A stretch of DNA of 64,000 nt from the NCBI GenBank assembly GCA_964372035.1, contig CAYJPK010000001.1, positions 62,001 to 126,000 of the forward strand, read 5' to 3'. Position 1 is the stretch's first letter. Each line of letters opens with the position of its first letter. The stretch comes from CAYJPK01 sp964372035 (GTDB lineage Bacteria; Desulfobacterota; Desulfovibrionia; Desulfovibrionales; Desulfovibrionaceae). Positions 37,920-46,416 of the stretch are shown one piece after another. The notes below the pieces were generated by a model. The model had not been told where the DNA came from. It did no database searches and worked only from the letters and a program-made list of their open reading frames with translations. Position numbers and translations under genes: made by a program.

Positions 37920-38567
37920 ATGGCTAATGAATTACCAAAAGGCGAAGACGCTGAAAGCACCGAAGGCAAAAAGAAAAAACGGTTCAGCTTTAAATTTATA
38001 ATGCTTTTACTTAGTCTTATTATACTTTTAGCAGCAATTGGTGGTGGTGGTTATTGGTGGCTATATTTGCGCCCTAATGCAACTGGTTTAGCAGGTTTAT
38101 TTGGTTCTTCTGAAACAACTGAAATTGCTGAAGGTAGCGAGAATGTAGGATCTGGTGAAGCTGGTGAAGGCGAAGTTATGGCACAAATGATTGCTAGTAA
38201 ACACTCTGAGCGCACTGCTGGTGCAGAAAGTGAAGATGGTCCTCCAACTGGTAAGTTAAAGCCAGGTATTCGTCCAATTTCATTACCTAGCTTAACAATT
38301 AATTTATCAGATCAAGGTGGCAATAAATACTTAAGACTTGGTATGGACGTTGAAGTTAATAGTACTGCGGCAGTTCAAAGGATTAAGGATAGTGAAGCAA
38401 AAATTCGTGATGCTATTATTTTATTGCTTTCAAGTAAAACAACAGAAGATTTAAGTAGTGCTGAGGGTAAAATTATTTTGAAAAATGAAATTGCTGGTCG
38501 TCTTAATCAAATATTAAGTAGCCAAAACATAGTTCAAATTTATTTTACAGACTTTGTAATTCAATAG
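37920..38567 (+). CDS. fliL: Flagellar basal-body protein FliL
   Basis: FliL surrounds the stator at the flagellar motor and supports torque. It has a basic cytoplasmic N-terminus (about 1-25), one membrane helix (about 26-48) with a glycine patch, and a low-complexity linker rich in Gly, Ser and Glu (about 60-100). The periplasmic domain ends in the family pattern (LTINLSDQGGNKYLRLGMDV, then ILLLSSKTTEDLSSAEGK and IYFTDFVIQ). AGGAG precedes the ATG. fliN follows within 26 bp. FliL-fliN-fliO-fliP-fliQ is a common flagellar gene order. Confidence 0.93.
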   Translation: MANELPKGEDAESTEGKKKKRFSFKFIMLLLSLIILLAAIGGGGYWWLYLRPNATGLAGLFGSSETTEIAEGSENVGSGEAGEGEVMAQMIASKHSERTAGAESEDGPPTGKLKPGIRPISLPSLTINLSDQGGNKYLRLGMDVEVNSTAAVQRIKDSEAKIRDAIILLLSSKTTEDLSSAEGKIILKNEIAGRLNQILSSQNIVQIYFTDFVIQ

Positions 38568-38593
38568 TATTGTTTAACGTATTGGAGTTGAAT

Positions 38594-39112
38594 ATGGCAG
38601 AAGATCAAGAACAAGATGCTTTAGCAGCAGAATGGGAAGCAGCTCTTGCTGGTGGTGGTTCATCAAACGCAGGTGCAGCTGGCGAAAGTGAAGATGATAA
38701 GCTTGCGGCAGAATGGGCAGCAGCTTTAGCTAGCGATGAGCAACAAAGCGTAACTGAAGAGAAAAAACAGCAACAATTAAAACCACAAGCTATTGATGCA
38801 AACTTTAAAGATATGACTGATATATCAAAAGCACCACGCACAGATTCTGTACGTCGTGAGCTTGATTTTATCTTAGATATTCCACTTGATGTTTCAGCAG
38901 AGCTTGGGCGTACACGCTTATTAATTAATGAATTATTACAACTTGGACAAGGTTCAGTAGTTGAATTAAATAAATTAGCAGGTGAGCCACTTGAAGTTTT
39001 TGTTAACGGTAAGTTAGTTGCTCGTGGTGAAGCTGTTGTTATCAATGAAAAATTTGGTGTTCGTCTAACTGATATTATTAGCCCAATTGAGCGAATAAAA
39101 CAATTATCATAA
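38594..39112 (+). CDS. fliN: Flagellar motor switch protein FliN
   Basis: FliN is part of the C-ring that sets rotation direction and helps dock the export apparatus. The C-terminal SpoA domain (about residues 90-170) carries LDIPLDVSAELGRTRLLI, GSVVELNKLAGEPLEVFVNG and VINEKFGVRLTDI. The N-terminal half (1-75) is acidic, Ala/Glu-rich and repeats DKLAAEWAAAL-like units (LAAEWEAALAGG and LAAEWAAALASD). A frame to 38570 exists, but GGAG at 38584-38587 points to ATG 38594 (172 residues). fliO starts 9 bp downstream. Confidence 0.93.
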   Translation: MAEDQEQDALAAEWEAALAGGGSSNAGAAGESEDDKLAAEWAAALASDEQQSVTEEKKQQQLKPQAIDANFKDMTDISKAPRTDSVRRELDFILDIPLDVSAELGRTRLLINELLQLGQGSVVELNKLAGEPLEVFVNGKLVARGEAVVINEKFGVRLTDIISPIERIKQLS

Positions 39113-39121
39113 GTCAATACA

Positions 39122-39568
39122 ATGACACAAGCAAACAACTTAACAACAAGTATTGCAACAAGTGATTTTACATGGCTTGGATATTTTCAAGCCATTTTAG
39201 TTGTTGGTGTGCTATTAATTGGTATGTGGTTTTTATTATCATTTCTAAAAAAGACTAATAGATTTAAGCTGTTGGGTAATAAAAACCCTAAACAAGAATT
39301 ATACCTTGAAAATCAGCTCGTCTTAGGACCACGCAAGGCGATTTGTGTGGTACGATTTTTGAATAAGCGTTTATTGATTGGCTTAAGTGATAATAATATA
39401 AATCTACTTACTGAACTTGATGTTGAAGAAAGTTCACAAATAGATGTAAAAGCAGATGTAAAAACAGAAGTAGAGCATGAAAAAAATATTGATTTTGCAA
39501 GCTATGTTGAAAATATTCAAAGTGAAGAACAAAATCTGGCAAGCGAAAGGGAAAATGAAAAAATCTAG
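39122..39568 (+). CDS. fliO: Flagellar export protein FliO
   Basis: FliO is a small membrane protein that helps assemble the FliP-FliQ-FliR export gate. It has one membrane helix (about residues 20-42) followed by a basic cytoplasmic part with LVLGPRKAICVVRFLNKRLLIGL, shortened here in citing to the core GPRKAICVVRF. An acidic tail follows. The 148-residue length is usual. It overlaps fliP by 14 bp. The family is poorly conserved, so position between fliN and fliP is the main support together with the membrane helix and the conserved core. Confidence 0.85.
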   Translation: MTQANNLTTSIATSDFTWLGYFQAILVVGVLLIGMWFLLSFLKKTNRFKLLGNKNPKQELYLENQLVLGPRKAICVVRFLNKRLLIGLSDNNINLLTELDVEESSQIDVKADVKTEVEHEKNIDFASYVENIQSEEQNLASERENEKI

Positions 39569-40319
39569 CATTTTTGCAAGCTTAGTTTTTAGTGTATTGC
39601 TTTTTCCTAGTTTTGCGTTTGCTGCAACTGATCTTGTAATGCCACAATTACAGCTTCTTTTATCAGGTGGGCAAACAGAGCCAGAGCAGGTATCACTTAC
39701 ACTTGAAATATTATTCATGTTAACGGTGCTATCGCTAGCACCAGCAATTATGCTTACTGTTACAAGCTTTACACGTATTATTATTGTTTTACATTTTTTG
39801 CGCCAAGCAATGGGTATCCAACAAATTCCGCCAACTCAAGTTTTAGCTAGTTTAGCAATTTTTATGACCTTTATCATTATGTATCCTGTTGGAAAACAGA
39901 TAAATGATACTGCACTTCAACCATATCTTGAAGAACGTATTGGCTTTGATGATGCACTTAGCTTAGCTCAAGCACCTCTTAGAAACTTTATGTTTCAGCA
40001 TACTAGAGAGAAAGATCTTTCACTTTTTTACAATATTTCGCAAATGCCAGCTCCTGAAAACAAAGAAGAAGTTCCAACAATAATGTTGGCGGCGGCTTAT
40101 GTTATTAGTGAGCTAAAAACTGGCTTTACAATTGGTTTTTTAATCTATATTCCTTTTTTAATTGTTGATATGGTTGTATCAAGTATCTTGCTTGCAATGG
40201 GTATGATGATGCTTCCGCCAATGATGGTATCTATGCCATTTAAATTACTATTATTTGTTATGGTAGATGGTTGGGGCTTAATTGTTGGTTCACTTGTAAA
40301 TAGTTTCCTTTTAAACTGA
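39555..40319 (+). CDS. fliP: Flagellar export gate protein FliP
   Basis: FliP is a core subunit of the flagellar type III export gate. It begins with a cleavable signal peptide (about residues 1-23), then shows the family blocks LSLAPAIMLTVTSFTRIIIV, FLRQAMGIQQIPPTQVLA and a final MVDGWGLIVGSLVNSF. A longer frame starts at 39477, but ATG 39555 has GGGA upstream and gives the signal peptide at the N-terminus (254 residues). It lies inside the end of fliO and is followed by fliQ after 17 bp. Confidence 0.96.
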   Translation: MKKSSIFASLVFSVLLFPSFAFAATDLVMPQLQLLLSGGQTEPEQVSLTLEILFMLTVLSLAPAIMLTVTSFTRIIIVLHFLRQAMGIQQIPPTQVLASLAIFMTFIIMYPVGKQINDTALQPYLEERIGFDDALSLAQAPLRNFMFQHTREKDLSLFYNISQMPAPENKEEVPTIMLAAAYVISELKTGFTIGFLIYIPFLIVDMVVSSILLAMGMMMLPPMMVSMPFKLLLFVMVDGWGLIVGSLVNSFLLN

Positions 40320-40336
40320 CGATACAGGAATAAATT

Positions 40337-40606
40337 ATGACACCAGAATTTGTAATAGGATTTGCTAGACAGAGCATTGAGCTTGCACTTTTGATTGCGC
40401 TTCCAATGCTTGGAGTTGGTCTTGCTGTTGGTGTTATAGTAAGTATTATTCAAGCAGCAACACAAATTCAAGAAATGACATTAAGCTTTATTCCTAAAAT
40501 TGTTTCAATTTTTATAGCACTTTTATTTGCTTTTCCTTGGATTATGGATAAAATGATAGCTTTTACCCATAATTTACTTGTAAATATACCACAATACATT
40601 AGATAA
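40337..40606 (+). CDS. fliQ: Flagellar export gate protein FliQ
   Basis: FliQ is a two-helix membrane subunit of the export gate, packing around FliP and FliR. At 89 residues it has the usual size, with hydrophobic helices at about 15-40 and 52-75 and the conserved LALLIALPMLGVGLAVG and QAATQIQEMTLSFIPKI (shortened: ATQIQEMTLSFIPK). It follows fliP by 17 bp. fliR and flhB are not next; the operon switches to queF 12 bp later. Confidence 0.94.
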   Translation: MTPEFVIGFARQSIELALLIALPMLGVGLAVGVIVSIIQAATQIQEMTLSFIPKIVSIFIALLFAFPWIMDKMIAFTHNLLVNIPQYIR

Positions 40607-40618
40607 TTAGGTGAAAAT

Positions 40619-41125
40619 ATGACTACTTTTTCAAATAGCGGCGATGATGTTAGCAAATTAGTTCAACTTGGAACGGGTAAATTAGATGTTCCAACTTCTC
40701 CAGACGCTAACATTTTTGAAGTTTTTCCAAACCGCTTTAAACGCCCATATATAATTAGCTTGGGATATCCAGAATTTACTTCACTTTGCCCGGTTACTGG
40801 TCAGCCAGATTTTGCAACTATCATTTTAGAATACATTCCACATGAATTATGTGTTGAATCAAAAAGTTATAAATTATACATGTTTGCATACCGTAACCAC
40901 CAATCATTTATGGAGTCAATTACTAACAACATACTAGATGATGTTGTCAAGACTTTATCTCCATATTGGTGTAGAGTGAAAGGTATTTTTACACCTCGTG
41001 GCGCAACACATATTCACGTTTTTGCAGAAGATTTTAAAGATTGTGCTGAAAAAAGTGAAATTGAAAAAATTGTTCATGAGTATAAAGTAGAAAATAAAGG
41101 ACGCTTTGATGCTACTTCTTATTGA
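40619..41125 (+). CDS. queF: NADPH-dependent 7-cyano-7-deazaguanine reductase QueF
   Basis: QueF reduces preQ0 to preQ1 in queuosine biosynthesis for tRNA. The short form (168 residues, unimodular) has catalytic Cys57 in SLCPVTGQPDFA with Asp64, and the family motif ESKSYKLYMFAYRNHQSF (80-97). The ATG at 40619 follows TAGGTGAAA. It ends inside the coaX coding region (17-bp overlap). Other queuosine genes are not in the window. Confidence 0.95.
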   Translation: MTTFSNSGDDVSKLVQLGTGKLDVPTSPDANIFEVFPNRFKRPYIISLGYPEFTSLCPVTGQPDFATIILEYIPHELCVESKSYKLYMFAYRNHQSFMESITNNILDDVVKTLSPYWCRVKGIFTPRGATHIHVFAEDFKDCAEKSEIEKIVHEYKVENKGRFDATSY

Positions 41126-41888
41126 TATTGGCAATACATCAATGAAAATTGGAATGTCAGATGGTAATAAGTTAATTAGTGTTTATAATTTGCCAACTGA
41201 TTTTATTAGTCAAAGTGCAGATAGCCTCGGTCTTAGATTGCATGCACTAATTGAACACGCCAAACTTTGTGAAAAAATTAGCTCTTGCATAGTTAGCTCA
41301 GTTGTACCAAGTATGGATCAACTTTTGCGTCATGCTTGTGAGCGATTTTTGGGTGTAAAGGCAGTTTTTGCTCATCAAGAAGTTGAAATTCCATTAACTA
41401 ACCATTATGAATCACCAAAAGAGGTTGGAGCAGATAGGTTAGTTGCTGCTTATGGGGCTAGAAAATTATATCCTGAGGCAATGTCACTGATTTGTGTTGA
41501 TTATGGCACAGCAACGACATTTGACTGTGTTAGTGAAAATGCTTATATTGGGGGCTTAATCTGTCCAGGACTTATGTCTTCTTTAGGTGCTTTAGCAACA
41601 AGAACGGCAAAATTGCCACGCATAGCGCTTGAAGAAGGTAATTTAGGAAAAATACCAATGGTTGGCAGAAATACAACAACAAGTTTAAATCATGGTTTTA
41701 TATTTGGTTTTGCTGCAATGACTGAAGGTCTTTGTAAGCAACTTAGCCAAACTTTAGAAGGTGATATAAAGGTTGTTGCAACTGGTGGCTTTGCTAGCGG
41801 ACTTGCAAAGGTAACACCGTGTATTGATGCTGTGCATACAGATTTGATTTTAGATGGTTTAAGATTTTTATATAACGATATTAAATAA
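41109..41888 (+). CDS. coaX: Type III pantothenate kinase
   Basis: CoaX phosphorylates pantothenate in the first step of coenzyme A synthesis. It is an ASKHA-fold protein with phosphate-binding LLIDIGNTSMKIG near the start, PKEVGADRLVAAYGA, the substrate motif VDYGTATTFD and a C-terminal VVATGGFASGLA. A TTG one codon earlier opens the frame, but ATG 41109 lies 7 bases after AAAGGA and is preferred (259 residues). It overlaps the end of queF and is followed by eno after 18 bp. Confidence 0.95.
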   Translation: MLLLIDIGNTSMKIGMSDGNKLISVYNLPTDFISQSADSLGLRLHALIEHAKLCEKISSCIVSSVVPSMDQLLRHACERFLGVKAVFAHQEVEIPLTNHYESPKEVGADRLVAAYGARKLYPEAMSLICVDYGTATTFDCVSENAYIGGLICPGLMSSLGALATRTAKLPRIALEEGNLGKIPMVGRNTTTSLNHGFIFGFAAMTEGLCKQLSQTLEGDIKVVATGGFASGLAKVTPCIDAVHTDLILDGLRFLYNDIK

Positions 41889-41906
41889 TACACTCTTGGA
41901 GGTTGT

Positions 41907-43193
41907 ATGAGTACTATTGTATCAGTTTGGGGACGTGAAATTTTAGATTCACGTGGTAATCCTACAGTTGAAGTTGAAGTTGCATTAGAGTCTGGATATG
42001 TTGGGCGTGCTGCAGTTCCATCTGGCGCATCAACTGGAACACGTGAAGCACTTGAGCTTCGTGATGGCGATAAAAGCCGTTATATGGGTAAAGGTGTATT
42101 AAAAGCAGTAGAGCATGTAAATGGCGAAATTGCTGATGCAGTTGCCGGAATGGACGCTTTAAAGCAAGTTCAGCTTGATAATCTTTTACTTGACCTTGAT
42201 GGTACTGATAACAAAAGTAGATTAGGCGCAAACGCTATGCTTGGTGTTTCTTTAGCTACAGCAAGAGCTGCTGCTGACGCTTTAGGCTTACCATTATACC
42301 AATATCTTGGTGGTATCAACGCAAAAGTATTACCTGTTCCACTTATGAACGTTATTAATGGTGGTGCTCATGCTTCTAATAGCCTTGATATTCAAGAATT
42401 TATGATTATGCCTATTGGTGCTGAAACTTTCCATGATGCTCTTCGCATGGGTGCTGAAGTATTCCATACTTTAAAAACTATCTTACATAAAGATGGTCAC
42501 ACAACTAGCGTTGGTGATGAAGGTGGCTTTGCTCCAAACTTAAAGAGCCATGATGAAGCATTTAAATATTTAATGAAAGCTATTGAAGAAGCAGGCTATC
42601 GCCCAGGCAGTGAAATTGCTTTAGCTATTGATGCTGCTGCATCTGAGTTCTACAAAGGTGATAAATACGTATTAGCTGGCGAAAACAAAGAATTTACTTC
42701 TAAAGAAATGGTTGACTGGTTAGCCGAGTTTACAACAAAGTATCCACTTATTTCTATTGAAGATGGTCTTGCAGAACAAGACTGGACTGGCTGGAAAGAG
42801 CTTACAGTTAAACTTGGCAATGACATTCAATTAGTTGGTGATGATATTTTCGTAACTAACCCTGATATCTTAGCCCAAGGCATTGAAGAAGGCATTGGTA
42901 ACTCTATTTTAATTAAATTAAACCAAATTGGTACAGTTACTGAAACTTTAGATACAATTGAAATGGCAAAACAAGCTGGATACACAACAGTTGTGTCACA
43001 TCGCTCTGGTGAAACAGAAGATAGCTTTATTGCTGATTTAGCTGTTGGTGTTACTGCTGGTCAAATTAAAACTGGTTCACTTTCACGTAGTGACCGTTTA
43101 GCAAAATACAACCAATTATTAAGAATTGAAGAAGAGCTTGAGGGCGATGGTATTTATTACGGTCCAATGCTTGCAGATGACTTTGAAGAATAA
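41907..43193 (+). CDS. eno: Enolase
   Basis: Enolase interconverts 2-phosphoglycerate and phosphoenolpyruvate. The 428-residue sequence is highly conserved: GREILDSRGNPTVEVEV at the start, GASTGTREALELRDGD, VPLMNVINGGAHASN, GDEGGFAPNL, ISIEDGLAEQDW, the catalytic lysine in LIKLNQIGTVTETL and VSHRSGETEDSFIADLAV. TTGGAGG precedes the ATG. It is the last gene before a strong terminator at 43215-43268, so it may be the end of a transcript that begins as far back as the flagellar genes. Confidence 0.98.
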   Translation: MSTIVSVWGREILDSRGNPTVEVEVALESGYVGRAAVPSGASTGTREALELRDGDKSRYMGKGVLKAVEHVNGEIADAVAGMDALKQVQLDNLLLDLDGTDNKSRLGANAMLGVSLATARAAADALGLPLYQYLGGINAKVLPVPLMNVINGGAHASNSLDIQEFMIMPIGAETFHDALRMGAEVFHTLKTILHKDGHTTSVGDEGGFAPNLKSHDEAFKYLMKAIEEAGYRPGSEIALAIDAAASEFYKGDKYVLAGENKEFTSKEMVDWLAEFTTKYPLISIEDGLAEQDWTGWKELTVKLGNDIQLVGDDIFVTNPDILAQGIEEGIGNSILIKLNQIGTVTETLDTIEMAKQAGYTTVVSHRSGETEDSFIADLAVGVTAGQIKTGSLSRSDRLAKYNQLLRIEEELEGDGIYYGPMLADDFEE

Positions 43194-43214
43194 TTCTTTT
43201 TAATTTTTCTTATT

Positions 43215-43268
43215 AAGTCCCATGGATTAGCATGTTTAATCATATATGCTAAACTATGGGACTTTTTT
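43215..43268 (+). terminator. Intrinsic terminator after eno
   Basis: AAGTCCCAT (43215-43223) pairs with ATGGGACTT (43256-43264), and inside it TTAGCAT (43227-43233) pairs with ATGCTAA (43246-43252). A run of six T (43263-43268) follows. Confidence 0.9.
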
Positions 43269-43347
43269 ATTTGAATTTATTAGTTTTTTATATAAAAGTG
43301 ACTAAGCCAGCTTTGCGTATCAAAACAATTGCCAAAGTGAATATCAT

Positions 43348-43364
43348 CTGGCACGTATCTTGCT
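43348..43364 (+). promoter_or_regulatory. Sigma-54 promoter of fliK
   Basis: CTGGCACGTATCTTGCT (43348-43364) matches the sigma-54 consensus exactly: TGGCACG, four bases, TTGC. The expected start is near 43375, leaving a leader of about 17 bases with AAAGGAG before the ATG at 43392. RpoN control of flagellar genes fits the gene downstream. Confidence 0.88.
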
Positions 43365-43391
43365 TAATAACAGGCATAAAGGAGAATGACT

Positions 43392-45161
43392 ATGCAATTT
43401 ATGCCTGCTATAAATTCAAATACTAATGATATTTCAGCTCTTGCACAAGAATCACAAAATTCTTATTCTTTAGCACTGTCTAAGGATAGCAGGGGTTTTT
43501 CTTCATTACTAGACAACTATTTCGAAAATAGTCCGGCAGAAGTTACTCCTACTATGCTAGACTATAATCCAACAAGTTCATACACTGACTCAAATCTTGG
43601 ATACGATAGTTCGGAAGATTTTTCCTATTCAGATTATGAAGTTTATGACTATACTAATGTAAACATCAATCCATCGCAAGCTTATGAAGAAGTTCGTTTA
43701 ACAGAAAGTGAGGTTAATAAGCTTGCTGATAAACTAGAAGCAGATGGCGTTGACCCTGAAATTGTACATGAAATTCGTGAACTTGGCGAAAATGTAGCTG
43801 GTATTACTCCTAGTGATTTAGCTAAGCAAATCATGGAAAAATTACAAACTCCAGCTGAAATAACTGATAAAGATTTACAAAATATTTTTTCACTTATGCA
43901 TAGTATTTCAGGCAATAATGCTCCTAATTTAGTTGATAATATTAGAGCTGGTCAAAAAAATACTGCATGGCAAAATTTTACAAATAGCTTGAATGCTGAT
44001 CCAAATAAATTAATTACAGTTAATAAAGATGATTTAATTTCATTTGCAAAAGGTCTTAATTTATCAAATGATGCCATTCAATCAATAAATAATATTTTTG
44101 GTAATAATTCTAAACTCACATTAAAAGCAGGTGATTTAGATAAATTATTAACATTACCAAAACAAGAAATGGCAGATTACTTAAAAAACATTCAAGACTT
44201 AGCAGCAAGCCTTGATAAAAATTCAGCTAGCATTTTACAAGAAGCTAGAATTAGAACAGAAAAAGAAAAATCTGCATTCTTAAAAAGTGAAAAAAGTGTT
44301 GATCAGTCAGATATTTTGATTAAGGACACTGTAACTCGCAATGGCTTAACTGCTAATAATCTTGAAGAAAATAAAGTATTTGAAAACTCTGGACTTAAAG
44401 ATAGCTTACAAGATGCTATGAATAAGTCTAAAGATCAAGACTTAACAGTTAAAAACGGTAATACAACTGATCTTACAAGTGATAAAAATGGTCAAGATGC
44501 TAAAAACTTCCAAGGTTCAAAAGATGGTAGTGAATTTATGTTTGATAAAAAAGGCACAGCATTTTTTGAATCATTAATTACAAGAACTGAAGTTCGTACT
44601 GACCAAATGTTTACTTTTGGTTCACTACTTCAAACAAGTAGCCAACTAAATACCGGTAACAACGTTTCAGGAGCACCACTTACTCAACAGCAAGCAGCTC
44701 AAGCTTTAAATCAAATGAAAAGCGGAATGCTTACAGCTATGAAAGATGGAGCAACAAAGCTTGAAATTCAACTTACACCAACAGAACTTGGCGCAGTTAA
44801 TGTTGTTCTTGTTTCTAGAAATGGTGAAGTTAGTGCAATGCTGCGACCAGAGCGCGCCGAAACAGCTCAACTTTTTAATCAACAAGCTGATGCAATTAAA
44901 GCAAGTCTTGAACAACAGGGGATTAAAGTTGAAAAAGTAGAAGTTCAAACTCAGCTTCAAGATAATCGCAACAATAATAACTGGCAAGGCACTGATCAAC
45001 ATAACAATGCTAAAGAACAGCAAGAAATGGCTGATCAGCAACAAAGAGCATTAAGGTTAGGGCGTATTGGTCGTGAGGAACGTGAAAGCATGATGTCAAC
45101 TAGTGATATAGATGAAAGTTTGTCAGATATTGCTTTGAATGGTTTGCACCTTGTTGCTTAA
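43392..45161 (+). CDS. fliK: Flagellar hook-length control protein FliK
   Basis: FliK measures hook length during export and switches substrate specificity to filament proteins. The C-terminal domain (about residues 440-525) shows the Flg_hook pattern: LEIQLTPTELGAVNVVLV, then GEVSAMLRPERAETAQLF and LEQQGIKVEKVEVQ. The long N-terminal part is hydrophilic and poorly conserved, as expected for a ruler. GGAG (43381-43384) is too close to ATG 43386 and well spaced from ATG 43392, so the latter was chosen (589 residues). A perfect sigma-54 promoter lies just upstream. The stop codon is one base before the run of N, so any 3' elements are hidden by the gap. Confidence 0.88.
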   Translation: MQFMPAINSNTNDISALAQESQNSYSLALSKDSRGFSSLLDNYFENSPAEVTPTMLDYNPTSSYTDSNLGYDSSEDFSYSDYEVYDYTNVNINPSQAYEEVRLTESEVNKLADKLEADGVDPEIVHEIRELGENVAGITPSDLAKQIMEKLQTPAEITDKDLQNIFSLMHSISGNNAPNLVDNIRAGQKNTAWQNFTNSLNADPNKLITVNKDDLISFAKGLNLSNDAIQSINNIFGNNSKLTLKAGDLDKLLTLPKQEMADYLKNIQDLAASLDKNSASILQEARIRTEKEKSAFLKSEKSVDQSDILIKDTVTRNGLTANNLEENKVFENSGLKDSLQDAMNKSKDQDLTVKNGNTTDLTSDKNGQDAKNFQGSKDGSEFMFDKKGTAFFESLITRTEVRTDQMFTFGSLLQTSSQLNTGNNVSGAPLTQQQAAQALNQMKSGMLTAMKDGATKLEIQLTPTELGAVNVVLVSRNGEVSAMLRPERAETAQLFNQQADAIKASLEQQGIKVEKVEVQTQLQDNRNNNNWQGTDQHNNAKEQQEMADQQQRALRLGRIGREERESMMSTSDIDESLSDIALNGLHLVA

Positions 45162-45162
45162 T

Positions 45163-45262
45163 NNNNNNNNNNNNNNNNNNNNNNNNNNNNNNNNNNNNNN
45201 NNNNNNNNNNNNNNNNNNNNNNNNNNNNNNNNNNNNNNNNNNNNNNNNNNNNNNNNNNNNNN
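45163..45262. other. Assembly gap (100 N)
   Basis: Exactly 100 N lie between the fliK stop and the flgD upstream region. Such a round number is usually a placeholder of unknown true length, so genes could be missing here. Confidence 0.97.
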
Positions 45263-45297
45263 TAACTGAATTTAAGTTTATATAAAATTTTAAAACT

Positions 45298-45342
45298 GGC
45301 AATTATTTCCCTTATAAAAGATATGTATGGGCAATAATTGCC
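45298..45342 (+). repeat. Inverted repeat upstream of flgD (possible activator site)
   Basis: GGCAATTATT (45298-45307) is mirrored by AATAATTGCC (45333-45342), with an inner CCC/GGG pair after one mismatch. No T-run follows, so it is not a normal terminator. It is centred about 125 bp upstream of the sigma-54-like element, a usual place for an enhancer-binding activator. That reading is inference. Confidence 0.4.
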
Positions 45343-45430
45343 TAATTGCGTCCAATTTTTGAGACTGTCAATGTTTTTTATTCTTTTATATCAATATGTT
45401 ATATAAAAACACCATATATAACTACTGATT

Positions 45431-45446
45431 TGGCAAGCTTTATGCA
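45431..45446 (+). promoter_or_regulatory. Sigma-54-like promoter of flgD
   Basis: TGGCAAGCTTTATGCA has GG and GC at the required 10-base spacing, with TGGCA and TGC intact; it differs from consensus in the sixth base and in the first T of the -12 box. It lies 56 bp before the flgD ATG, which has its own GAGAGG ribosome site. Confidence 0.65.
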
Positions 45447-45501
45447 TAACTAAAGGTAAATAGGAATATTTTATCTTTAATATGTCGAAAGAGAGGATTT
45501 T

Positions 45502-46287
45502 ATGTCACAAACAACAAGCGTTACAGATAGCCAATATGCAAGTGCGACAGGTAGCTTAACTAGTGGTGCAACTGGTAGCTCTGAAATGGGTAAAGATGAG
45601 TTTTTACTCTTGCTTGTTACACAATTTCAATATCAAGATCCTCTTAATCCAATGGAAGATAAAGAATTTATTGCTCAATTAGCACAGTTCTCAGCACTTG
45701 AACAAAGCATGAACATGAATGAAAATATGCAACTCATGCTTACTGCTCAGCAAGAAAGTAATACTATGGGAGCTGTAAGTTATATGGGTAAAGAAGTTCT
45801 GGCTCGTGGTTACCAAGTTAGTGTTGAAGATGGTAATGTCACTACCTTTCAATATGCTCTTGAGGAAGAAGCTGCAACGGGCTATGTTAATATTCTTGAT
45901 GCGAACAATCAATTTGTTACAAGTATTGACTTACCTGCAAAAGGTGCTGGTATTCACGACTTCCCTTGGGATGGCAAAGATGCTGATGGTAACACTGTTC
46001 CTGATGGTGTTTATACAATTGGCTTAGTATGTAAAGATGCAGAAGGTCAAGCTATTATTGCTGATACTCAAGTTGGTGGGCTTGTAACAGGTGTTAACTA
46101 TTACGGTAATGACCAATATCTTAAATTTAGCGACGGTCGTCTTGTTGCTCTTGCAGAAGTTCGTGAAATTATTGAACCTGACAAGGTGAGTGTTGATGAT
46201 GAAAGTGCTGATTCTGGTTCAAGCTCATCTGGCTCAACCGATAGTGACTCAATAGCTGGCACTGGAGATACAACAACTGGTGGTTAA
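45502..46287 (+). CDS. flgD: Flagellar hook assembly (capping) protein FlgD
   Basis: FlgD caps the growing hook and directs FlgE polymerisation. Residues about 28-80 carry the family core GKDEFLLLLVTQFQYQDPLN (shortened: FLLLLVTQFQYQDPLNPM) and EFIAQLAQFSALEQSMNM. The middle and C-terminal parts fit FlgD Ig/tudor-like domains, with GIHDFPWDGKDADGNTVPDG. A Ser/Asp-rich tail (about 235-261) follows. GAGAGG precedes the ATG. flgE would normally follow, but here a terminator and a convergent gene come next. Confidence 0.94.
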   Translation: MSQTTSVTDSQYASATGSLTSGATGSSEMGKDEFLLLLVTQFQYQDPLNPMEDKEFIAQLAQFSALEQSMNMNENMQLMLTAQQESNTMGAVSYMGKEVLARGYQVSVEDGNVTTFQYALEEEAATGYVNILDANNQFVTSIDLPAKGAGIHDFPWDGKDADGNTVPDGVYTIGLVCKDAEGQAIIADTQVGGLVTGVNYYGNDQYLKFSDGRLVALAEVREIIEPDKVSVDDESADSGSSSSGSTDSDSIAGTGDTTTGG

Positions 46288-46309
46288 CAGTATATAAATA
46301 AATTTTATA

Positions 46310-46347
46310 AAGGCACAGCTAATAAAAAATAGTTGTGCCTTTTATTT
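46310..46347 (+). terminator. Intrinsic terminator after flgD
   Basis: AAGGCACAGCT (46310-46320) pairs with AGTTGTGCCTT (46331-46341) with one G-U pair, around a 10-base A-rich loop, followed by a T-rich tract. Read on the other strand it also has a T-rich flank and may serve the convergent aldolase gene. Confidence 0.85.
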
Positions 46348-46416
46348 GTATTAGTAGAAATTAATAATGTATGCAAGAAAAATTGCCAGAGCTTATTCTT
46401 TAAAAAGTAGGGGAGT

